Virus record (IMG/VR): IMGVR_UViG_3300013119_000533
Coordinates: 59,338 to 123,337 of that record
Direction: 5' to 3' (one strand)
DNA: 64,000 nt
Origin: a virus
In this document: piece by piece, positions 55,484 to 63,100 of the stretch
Numbering within the stretch: position 1 is the first letter of the stretch
Layout of the letters: each line of letters starts with the position of its first letter
Position numbers and translations under genes: made by a program
Notes under the pieces: model-generated
What the model saw: the letters and a program-made list of their open reading frames with translations, nothing else
The model's database searches: none
What the model was told of the DNA's origin: nothing

Positions 55484-56146
55484 CTAACCTCCTGTTTCTA
55501 GTTTTTCTAATTTGTTGAATAATATAGGACTGACCTTCTTTAGATACAGGTCTCTATGAAAAAAGTACGCCTCGAATCCGTTTGCAAAATATTCCCTTAA
55601 AGAAGTTGCACCATAAGGACTGTAAAATATTCCCTGAGAAAGTGTCGTCATGGTAGGGTACCCGATCACCTGTGAAAAGTACATGTCCAACTCTGTGTCA
55701 TACTCTGCGTTTTGCATCTTTTCTTTTGGTAGTGATATTCCAGATGTTTCGAATTCTTTCTGCAGTTGGGATCTCTTTTTTAAAAACTCCCTTTCTATCT
55801 CCATGTCAGAGTAAACAAAGTTCTTATACCTCTCTTCTACAGAGTGTCCTATTTCGTGTACTATATCATCCAATACACTTAAGTTATCCTCTTGACTGTT
55901 ACTAGCATATATTGCACCGTCCATGTATGCGGCATTATATCCTTTCTTTTTTAAGAAATCGAATTCTCCAAATATAATGTAATCAATATCAGATAAAAAA
56001 TGACTTGGAAGATTTTCTAATGTTTCCTTAAGGTCCCCTGTCGACATATCAAAATCAATCGGATCTTTGATGACCACATTTATACCAGAAACAGTTAAAA
56101 AATTAGTTTCATTCAGTTTCGCTTTGCTTTTTAGATAACCCCGCAT
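55484..56146 (-). CDS. Putative zinc metallopeptidase (HExxH), 220 aa
   Basis: Residues 97-101 are HEIGH within 'LDDIVHEIGHSVEERYKNFV', the zincin motif. An acidic residue in 'SLREYFANGFEAYFFHRDLY' (E185 or E192) could be the third zinc ligand, as in gluzincins. The start MRGYLKSKAKLNET at 56146 is chosen because AAGGAG lies upstream (12-nt spacing); an ATG nine codons earlier has no such site. No signal peptide. Substrate unknown: capsid processing, anti-toxin or host-protein cleavage are all possible. It overlaps the preceding small gene by 38 nt. Confidence 0.8.
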   Translation of the reverse strand: MRGYLKSKAKLNETNFLTVSGINVVIKDPIDFDMSTGDLKETLENLPSHFLSDIDYIIFGEFDFLKKKGYNAAYMDGAIYASNSQEDNLSVLDDIVHEIGHSVEERYKNFVYSDMEIEREFLKKRSQLQKEFETSGISLPKEKMQNAEYDTELDMYFSQVIGYPTMTTLSQGIFYSPYGATSLREYFANGFEAYFFHRDLYLKKVSPILFNKLEKLETGG

Positions 56147-56405
56147 TATAAAGTCTTTCTCCTTCCTCCACATCTGCCAGTGCCTGTTGATAACCTCTGA
56201 CCCAGTTTTCCTCAGAGATACAAAGAACCAACTGTGGAAACTGCTCAGCTAAGACATCAATAATCATGCCTACAGTAACTTTCTCATCTTCTGGGTCTTT
56301 CTCATTGCCCACATAGTTGATGATATAATCCTGCAACTCATTTCCGCCATCAACCTGATTGTCTAGCGTTGTAAGTTCTGCGCTTAAATCTTTTTCTATT
56401 TTCAT
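56109..56405 (-). CDS. Small conserved phage protein, 98 aa
   Basis: An acidic, mostly helical protein: 'MKIEKDLSAELTTLDNQVDG', 'VTVGMIIDVLAEQFPQLVLC' and 'ENWVRGYQQALADVEEGERL'. The last two segments recall small proteins of unknown function in T4-like marine phages, from memory. It lies 7 nt after PIN-PhoH and overlaps the metallopeptidase gene. No enzyme motif. Confidence 0.75.
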   Translation of the reverse strand: MKIEKDLSAELTTLDNQVDGGNELQDYIINYVGNEKDPEDEKVTVGMIIDVLAEQFPQLVLCISEENWVRGYQQALADVEEGERLYNAGLSKKQSETE

Positions 56406-56412
56406 TTTATCC

Positions 56413-57738
56413 TCACAATAATTTCGAAGCTAGTGTTGCGATCTGTGATCGCTCACCCTTAATAAGAGTGATGTGTCCAGAACTGTTCTGTTCTTTAAAT
56501 CTATCTATTACATATGTAAGACCATTTGTCGTTTCGTCAAGGTATACATTGTCTATTTGTTCAATATCTCCAGTTAAAACAATCTTGGTGCCCTCTCCCA
56601 CTCGTGTCAGTACGGTCTTTATCTCGTGCTTTGTCATGTTTTGTGCCTCATCAATAATGATAAACGCATTTGCTATTGAGCGACCTCGTATAAAAGTCAT
56701 TGCCTCAATTTCGATCTTTCCTTCATCTATATACATGTCTAAAGTAATTTTATCATTACCCATAAGATTTTTTAAATTATCCTGTATCGGTGCTAACCAA
56801 GGCAGCATCTTCTCTTCCATACTACCTGGGAGGAAACCGATGTCTTTTCCGACTGGTTCGACTGGTTTTGTGACAATTACCCTAGAATAGTGTGAATCAT
56901 TTGCAGTTGCTCCGAAGCACTGTTGTAAACCAGCTGCTAGTGCTAATAGGGTTTTACCAGAACCCGCTTTTCCAATTATCGTAACCAGTGGAATATCGGG
57001 ATTCATCAATAAATCCAACGCAAAGTTTTGCTCCTTGTTTTTCGGGCGTACGCCCCAGATTCCTTTTTTGTATGAATCAATCTTCTTTAATGGCCTCTCA
57101 TAACTCAAGAATCTAACTAGCGCAGTCTTCTTGTCGTTTGAACTACTAATCAACATAACATACTGATTCGGTTCGACCTTGATCTCTTCTTCATCTAAAT
57201 AAACTGCTTCGTCCTTATATACGGAATCGATAATTTGATCATCAACAAGATGTTCTGTAAGTCCTGTATACAGTCCTTCAATATCATCCACCACTTGATC
57301 ATTCGAATAATCTTCACAATCAATAGAGAGAGCATCACATTTGACTCTCATATTAATATCTCGTGATACAAGAATAACTTTTGATTTCTTATTATTCTCT
57401 TTAATGCTTAAAGCAGTGGCAATAATTTGGTTGTCTGGATTTTCTACATCCAGATCATCTGGGAGTTTGAAGGGGTCAAAACCTCTAACGAAAAGTTTGT
57501 TATCACCCTCTTCCTTTAATTTCACGCCCTCAAACAGATTTCCCTGTGATCTGAGTTCGTCTAATTTCCTGATTGTGTTTCTTGCATGTACACCGACAGA
57601 ATCTTGTCTTTTTTTGTGTTTGTCTATTTCATCTAAGACTTTTAATGGGATGGCAATGTCACCATCATCAAAATTTAGTAAGGAATTACTATCTGTTAAA
57701 AGTACGTTAGTATCTAGGACGAATATCTTTTTGCTCAA
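56413..57738 (-). CDS. phoH: PIN-PhoH ATPase
   Basis: Residues about 1-135 are a PIN nuclease domain: 'KIFVLDTNVLLTD', 'IPLKVLDEIDKHKK', 'NPDNQIIATAL' and 'VSRDINMRVKC'. Residues about 225-441 are the PhoH ATPase: Walker A 'IGKAGSGKTLLALAAG' near 258, 'KPVEPVGKDIGFLPGSMEEK', Walker B 'FIIIDEAQNMT' and 'TGDIEQID'. PIN-PhoH proteins are unwinding RNases. The start is TTG at 57738 with GAGG about 7 nt upstream. PhoH is common in marine phages. A TATAAT-containing element lies just upstream. Confidence 0.95.
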   Translation of the reverse strand: MSKKIFVLDTNVLLTDSNSLLNFDDGDIAIPLKVLDEIDKHKKRQDSVGVHARNTIRKLDELRSQGNLFEGVKLKEEGDNKLFVRGFDPFKLPDDLDVENPDNQIIATALSIKENNKKSKVILVSRDINMRVKCDALSIDCEDYSNDQVVDDIEGLYTGLTEHLVDDQIIDSVYKDEAVYLDEEEIKVEPNQYVMLISSSNDKKTALVRFLSYERPLKKIDSYKKGIWGVRPKNKEQNFALDLLMNPDIPLVTIIGKAGSGKTLLALAAGLQQCFGATANDSHYSRVIVTKPVEPVGKDIGFLPGSMEEKMLPWLAPIQDNLKNLMGNDKITLDMYIDEGKIEIEAMTFIRGRSIANAFIIIDEAQNMTKHEIKTVLTRVGEGTKIVLTGDIEQIDNVYLDETTNGLTYVIDRFKEQNSSGHITLIKGERSQIATLASKLL

Positions 57739-57916
57739 TCTTAACCTCTTCTTCTATATTATAATTAGTTTCTGGGGTTATTTTTCTCCAATCAGTAAGT
57801 GTTTTAGAAAAAACTACCTTACCTTCTTCTTGTGGGGTTGTTATGTTTTGGCAGACTGGTTGTTCAGCAACCTGTATACACAGCGTAGCTCCTACGAATA
57901 TGATTGTCTCTAGCAC
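57707..57916 (-). CDS. Small exported or membrane peptide, 69 aa
   Basis: A GTG start at 57916 is preceded by AAAAGGAG at 6-nt spacing, a strong site. The N-terminal 15 residues are hydrophobic ('LETIIFVGATLCIQVA') and could be a signal or anchor. The rest is polar ('TTPQEEGKVVFSKTLTDWRK') and acidic/basic mixed. Its 3' end overlaps the PhoH TTG start by 32 nt. It faces the divergent serine protease gene across a 58-nt gap. No family recognised. Confidence 0.65.
   Translation of the reverse strand: MLETIIFVGATLCIQVAEQPVCQNITTPQEEGKVVFSKTLTDWRKITPETNYNIEEEVKIEQKDIRPRY
57751..57767 (-). promoter_or_regulatory. Putative promoter -10 / leader element, copy B
   Basis: The same 17-mer as at 30056-30072 (minus strand TAATTATAATATAGAAG), again followed by GGTTAAG, here just upstream of the phoH start and inside the end of the 69-residue gene. 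Contains TATAAT. Two identical copies in front of two unrelated genes suggest a reused promoter/leader. Confidence 0.45.
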
Positions 57917-57974
57917 GACTTTCTCCTTTTAAAAAAATAAATGTTTATTCGATATACTTAGTATAGAGGATTTT
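57917..57974. promoter_or_regulatory. Divergent intergenic region between the 69-aa gene and the serine protease
   Basis: The only divergent junction in the window. On the plus strand it has TATACT (at about 57953) and AGAGG followed by five bases before the ATG at 57975. On the minus strand it has an A/T-rich stretch and AAAAGGAG before the GTG at 57916. An ATAAATG close to the T4 late consensus is present at about 57940. Promoters for both directions are expected but not proven. Confidence 0.45.
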
Positions 57975-58724
57975 ATGAAGACTATTAAAATTTTGTTTTT
58001 ATTATTTTGTTTATCTTTTCTCAATTCGTGCATGGTATCGGTGCATTCTAACAGATTCCCAGTCGACTCTTTTGTCAAAGTTCACGCAAGAATGACCATC
58101 GAAGTGTGTGCTGATACTGAATTAATGTCAGTTTGTGAAAAAAGTCACTTTTATTCGGTAGGATCTGGGTCTGTGGTTGGACACCGAAAAGGCAAGACCT
58201 ATATACTTACAGCAGGTCATGTTTGTCATGCAGATGTTGAAGGTCCCGTCAAAGCTATCGCTTCTTCAGTGTCGATGGCATTTAAAGTTCAAAACATAAA
58301 AAATGATTATTATAATGTAAAAGTCTTCAACATCTCGCCTGAGTTTGTTAATGGAAACGAACTAGACCTCTGCTTGCTTGAAAGTAACGGAATAATAGAT
58401 ATGCCTACATTAAACCTGTCCCTAACTGGTCCAAAGATTGGGGAAGAGGTTTACAACGTTGCTGCTCCGACTGGATTTTTCTATCCGCCAGCTGTCCCTT
58501 TGCTGTCTGGATATTATAGTGGTCCTTTAGGACAATACCATGATTTATTAACAATACCTGCGACTGGGGGTAGTTCTGGTTCTCCTGTTTTAAATAATCG
58601 AGGAGAATTAATTGGATTGATCTTTGCGGCGAATGTAGATTTTCCTCAATTGGCGATTAGCATCAAATACGAGACACTACGGGACTACTTGCAAGAAAAT
58701 TTATATCCTCAACCACCTCTCTAA
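57975..58724 (+). CDS. Trypsin-like serine protease, predicted lipoprotein
   Basis: The only plus-strand gene. Residues 1-19 are a lipoprotein signal ('MKTIKILFLLFCLSFLNSC', lipobox LNSC with Cys19). The mature part has the chymotrypsin-fold triad: H82 in 'YILTAGHVCHAD', D131 in 'GNELDLCLLES' and S201 in 'ATGGSSGSPVLNNRGELIGL'. Several cysteines could form disulfides, which fits an exported protein. Ribosome site AGAGG lies 5 nt before the ATG. Isolated opposite-strand genes of this kind are often morons that alter the host. Here the enzyme would sit on the host envelope and may cut surface or exogenous proteins; this is inference. Confidence 0.92.
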   Translation: MKTIKILFLLFCLSFLNSCMVSVHSNRFPVDSFVKVHARMTIEVCADTELMSVCEKSHFYSVGSGSVVGHRKGKTYILTAGHVCHADVEGPVKAIASSVSMAFKVQNIKNDYYNVKVFNISPEFVNGNELDLCLLESNGIIDMPTLNLSLTGPKIGEEVYNVAAPTGFFYPPAVPLLSGYYSGPLGQYHDLLTIPATGGSSGSPVLNNRGELIGLIFAANVDFPQLAISIKYETLRDYLQENLYPQPPL

Positions 58725-58865
58725 CTTAACTTGTTGATGTTCGAGCATAATGGTTAATCTCTTTGCTAGCGCAATCTTATTACCATTCACTGCTTTGGCG
58801 ATCTTCAATTCCAACTCTTCGATCTCAATTTTTAATTTTTGAATTCTATTATCGTACTTCTTCAT
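58701..58865 (-). CDS. Small coiled-coil protein, 54 aa
   Basis: Read from an ATG at 58865 with AGGAAG 4 nt upstream: MKKYDNRIQKLKIEIEELEL, continuing 'KIAKAVNGNKIALAKRLTIM' and ending 'LEHQQVKLERWLRI'. Very charged and helical. Its 3' end overlaps the convergent protease gene by 24 nt, so the pair has no room for a terminator between them. No function known. Confidence 0.7.
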   Translation of the reverse strand: MKKYDNRIQKLKIEIEELELKIAKAVNGNKIALAKRLTIMLEHQQVKLERWLRI

Positions 58866-58873
58866 TTTACTTC

Positions 58874-59254
58874 CTATAAAACATCAAAAACGATGTGAAC
58901 CTTAAACAATAGGTTGATACCATTTACACCTGATCCGACTTTAGAGAAGAAGTATACATCCTCAACCAAGGGGATTTCCTCCAACTTCCTTAAAAATTTC
59001 ATACTGAGTTTATCTACTATAATCTGATATATGTATTTGTTTGGATGAATCCTATTAACAGAATCCCAATCAATTTTGATACCAGATATCCCACTCAAAT
59101 GATTCTTCAATAAAATCATCACATGTTGTTCGCTAAGTTCCTGCTTTACAGGTTTCTTTCTTGGGCGTCCTCTTGGCCGAGCAGGCTTAGCATCTGCCTC
59201 GGGGGTCTTTCGTGGGCGACCCCTTCTTCTCTTAGGTTTTTCCTCAGTAACCAT
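58874..59254 (-). CDS. AT-hook DNA-binding protein, 126 aa
   Basis: Two AT-hook cores RGRPRK lie at residues 11-16 and 28-33, in 'KRRRGRPRKTP' and 'RPRGRPRKKP'. AT-hooks insert in the minor groove of AT-rich DNA. The remaining 90 residues are an ordered alpha/beta domain ('HVMILLKNHLSGISGIKIDW', 'SKVGSGVNGINLLFKVHIVF') without a recognised family. The start overlaps the zinc-ribbon gene by 11 nt. It may act in transcription or DNA organisation in the phage. Confidence 0.85.
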   Translation of the reverse strand: MVTEEKPKRRRGRPRKTPEADAKPARPRGRPRKKPVKQELSEQHVMILLKNHLSGISGIKIDWDSVNRIHPNKYIYQIIVDKLSMKFLRKLEEIPLVEDVYFFSKVGSGVNGINLLFKVHIVFDVL

Positions 59255-59429
59255 CCTTGTACCATCCTTTGCCCTTTAGTTTAAATGAAGTGTTGTTAAC
59301 TTTCTTTTTATAAGACTTGGTAAAACACCTTGGGCATACTGTTTGTAAATATTTTTCAGAGTCGGAAAATGATAAGATTTCTTCTACTTCATACCCACAT
59401 TTTTCACACTCATACAAATATATTGGCAT
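59244..59429 (-). CDS. FmdB-family zinc-ribbon protein, 61 aa
   Basis: Starts 'MPIYLYECEKCGYEVEEILS', with CxxC followed by a second CPRC pair and the C-terminal 'FKLKGKGWYKDGY', which is the standard end of FmdB family proteins. It overlaps the ClpP stop by 1 nt. Second zinc-ribbon paralogue next to 34709-34969. Zinc-binding; role unknown. Confidence 0.9.
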   Translation of the reverse strand: MPIYLYECEKCGYEVEEILSFSDSEKYLQTVCPRCFTKSYKKKVNNTSFKLKGKGWYKDGY

Positions 59430-60061
59430 TAGATTATCTCGTCTATTAATCCATATTCAAGGCACTTTTCTGCTTCCCACCACAGATCGTGTTGCAAAAT
59501 ATTCTCTAACACATCTTCTGGGATTCTTGTATGTTCTCTGTAGATCTTTTTAATCTTCTCCATCAGCATCTCAGAATTTTGCATGTCGTCTTTCATTGCT
59601 GCAAACTTACCCCACATAGCTCCTGACAGTTGGTGAATCAACATGCAAGCATTTCTATGCATATATCTCCTGTCTGCAACAACAGACATCAGCGTAGCGG
59701 CAGATGCAGCACAACCGTCTATAATTGTATGCACTTCTGTCTTGGATGTCTTAATATGGTCCACGGCAGCAAGTCCAGCAAACACAGACCCACCATAACT
59801 ATTAATATGGATCCTAATTGGGATATCAATTCCGTGCGATGCTTTCCTCATTGCCGAGGTCGTGTTTAATGTATCTATCGCTTTGTTCAGTTTTAATACT
59901 TTTGGTCTAGATACGCCAGAATAAAAATAAATTTTATTATCCTGCATTTCTACAGAATTGTAGTCATCATTATTTGCATTAATCTTTTCGTTATGTGTGT
60001 CAAATATAGTTTTCTTTGGCGGGTCTTGCTTTTCAGCATCTCCCCAAAATTGGTCTCTCAT
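59429..60061 (-). CDS. clpP: ClpP-like serine protease
   Basis: Residues about 60-205 carry the ClpP fold: 'IPIRIHINSYGGSVFAGLAA', 'IIDGCAASAATLMSVV' with the catalytic Ser, 'NACMLIHQLSGAMWG' with the catalytic His, and the C-terminal 'DLWWEAEKCLEYGLIDEII'. The N-terminal 50 residues are a phage-type extension. Phage ClpP-like enzymes may take part in head maturation or in host protein turnover with a ClpX/A partner. AAGGAG lies 5 nt before the ATG. It is the first gene after the tail fibre. Confidence 0.93.
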   Translation of the reverse strand: MRDQFWGDAEKQDPPKKTIFDTHNEKINANNDDYNSVEMQDNKIYFYSGVSRPKVLKLNKAIDTLNTTSAMRKASHGIDIPIRIHINSYGGSVFAGLAAVDHIKTSKTEVHTIIDGCAASAATLMSVVADRRYMHRNACMLIHQLSGAMWGKFAAMKDDMQNSEMLMEKIKKIYREHTRIPEDVLENILQHDLWWEAEKCLEYGLIDEII

Positions 60062-60106
60062 GTTTTCTCCTTATAGGTTGAGTATATCACATGTAGGTTG
60101 TTTATT

Positions 60107-63100
60107 TTATCCACAATGATAGGTGCAAGCAATTAATGCTTTTTTATAGGTTTGATTATCGTAGTCTACTGTTTCGGATATGCTGTCCCAGTCTATATTC
60201 TGTGTACACTTTGCTACTGTATAATTATGCAATAAGTCATCATCCTGTAGTCCGCCATATCCAGGCACTTCGCTGGTTGTGATATAGTCTCCATTTTCTA
60301 TATTTCCATATATGTTTGTAACCCAAATCTTTCCCTCTCCTATCGAATTGCATTTGGATTTAAAATATCTAGAATTGTCTGAATATCTATGTGAATCCTT
60401 TTCATAATTATACGATCCACTAGCATCGAACAGTTCAGTCCTTCTATCTGAAGGATGAAAACTTCCGCTAAAATATCTAAAATGTGCCATTCCTTTTTTA
60501 ACTTTGTTTCCAGATAAAACACCATACACTTTTTTAGAATTCTTTTGAGATGATATTTTAATTATTGGTACACAATCGTCAATTCCAGTTACCCCTCTTT
60601 CTATACCAATTATACCAACAGATTCTACAATCATGCCTGATATGATTTCATCGTCCAAATTTGAAATGTCGGCGCTTCCAGAATACACACATATGTGTTG
60701 TCCCGTAAAGGTGTTTGAAAGATTACCGTCTCCATCAATATTAAATTCTTCATCGGCACCAGAGTCAGCGCCAGCGCTGGCATTATCAAAACCTCTTAAG
60801 AAAAAGTCTTCTGCAGTGCCAGAACTGTCAGCAGTATCTTCATTAATGAGCAAATCTAAGAGGACGTGCTTTTTTGCATTTGCTGATACTGACTCAATTA
60901 AACAAACTGGTGTAGGACTTCCAAATGTACTAGTTGATGTATTTGTCACTGCAACATCATCTCTGACATGCAATTTACAATCTGGAGAAGTTGTGCCAAT
61001 ACCAACGTCGCCCGAGCTATTAAAAGTAGCTATATCGTTACCACCTGCTTGAATATTTATATTATTAGTTGTAAATGCAATAAATGTATCAGTATCACCA
61101 TTGTGATATATCTTATTGTTCACATAGAGTTGACCATTGACGTGCACATATCCATCGGGGTGTAATTCTATGTTATTATCAGCATGAATTTCTAAATTTT
61201 CTGTACCGGCCGAGTCGGCTGCAATGTATGTGTTTGTAGAATCTGTATCGAAAGCAATCTTTGCTTGATTAACCAAAACAATATTTCCCATAGAGAGAAA
61301 CGTCTGTCCAGATGCCAGGGTTGCTCCGCCGTTTAAATTGGTTATGCCGTCGACGGACAGTGCTTGATAAATTGTGCTGCCTGCTGCTGTAAAAAGTGCT
61401 GTATCTGTGGCGGCATTATTCAAAAGAGTGCTAATAACTAATTGTCCATCTTTAGTTGTGTCCGTATCTTCTTCCCAGGCTTGCGTTTTTGTTGCTCTCA
61501 TGCTCGCGGCAGTGAGTTCATTGTCGCCGTCGTCCTCAAGTTGAAACTTCATTCCAATAGCTCCAGCGGAAGTGTTGTCTTTGTTTATTAACTCTAGTGG
61601 ATATTTCGCTGATCCATGATTTTGAAATAGTCGAAGGCGATATTGTGCTCCATCAAAAGTTGCATATTGCGTAACGCCTGCGTATATCAAGATGTCATCA
61701 TCAGGCATTAGTTTCAGATCATCATCAGCGTGTATCTCTAGATCCTCCGTAGCGTCTGAGTTTGCTGCAATGTAGGTGTCTGTGCTGTCAAAAATAATTT
61801 TGTTTTGATCTAACAAATGAAACCCATTTTCTGTTATTCTTGCTATTTCTGTTGATGTAGTGTCATCATCTTCATCTGTTATAGCAACACCAAAAGAAAG
61901 ATATCCTCCCTTATCGGTGGTAGCGTGATCCTCAGAGGCAAATCCAGCGACATAAGCAGAGGACTCTAATATAGAACTTGGTGGATTTCCGTCACCACTA
62001 TCAAAACCAATACCGCCCAACAAATCACCAGATTCCGTAGTTCCATCATTTCTGACTAATGATATCCCATTATCGCCATCGTTGCATGTTAGTGATAACT
62101 GTAATCTATTTTTAGGCAATGATGTTCCTAGTCCTACCTTAGCATCGCCGCCCTCGACAAAAACGGCGTTGGCCTCTCCGCTCGTCTCTACACGGAAGTT
62201 TACATCAGCACCACCTTCGTTTATAACAATGGTATCAAGGGTATCTTCGTCCATCTTGATCATATGAATATTACCAGCAGTAAGATCTATCTGATCGGTG
62301 GAGAATGTTATTTTCGTATCTGTATCTCCGTAATGATATATGTTCGCTCCAACATAAACATCTGTAGACGCTCTAAGATAATCATTGCTTGCAATACCTT
62401 TAGTTGAAAGCATTTGTGATGAATTGATTCTAAAAACTTCAGTTAAAGATTCATCAACAACCACACTGAATATCATTTCTGCGTCTGTATTATCACTACT
62501 GTCCCAACCAGCACCTTTTACAACTTCTATTTGTCCTGCAGTTTTTTCTGCGCCTGATGTATTTTCAAGTTGGAATTGCATACCAATACCTGCGCTGGTG
62601 CCAGTATCCTCTTTATTGATTAATTGTAAAGGAAAAACGGTTGAGTTTGTTTCTCTAAACATTCGCAAACAAAATGCTGATCCATCAAAAGTACCATATT
62701 GTGTGTCACCATATCTAATGGTGATATCGTTATCGGGTTTTAGATGAAGGTCCTGATCAGCGTGTATCTCTAAGTCCTCTGGGTTATCAGAGTTTGCAGC
62801 GATATAGGTATCTGTACTGTCGAACACAACTTTGCCAGGTGCTGTTATAGTAAGGTCAGTGCCATCAAACGTTAGGTTTGCTTCAGCATTCATACTATCT
62901 GTGCCTGCTGCTGTTAAAACCCTATTATTTGATCCGTTTGACATAAAGTCTGAGACGTCTACAGAAACTTGAGTAGAACTAACATCAATTCCTGTTCCAG
63001 CACCTACAGTCAAGGTTACACCGCCTGAATCGCCACCGCCAGTTAGACCATTACCTGCCGTAACACCAGTTATATCTCCCGATGCTCCTCCAGAAGTCAA

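Noticed and set aside
58725-58790. TTAAC...GTTAA inverted repeat after the protease gene as a terminator
   Set aside because: Stem of only about 5 bp with a loop over 20 nt and no T-run.
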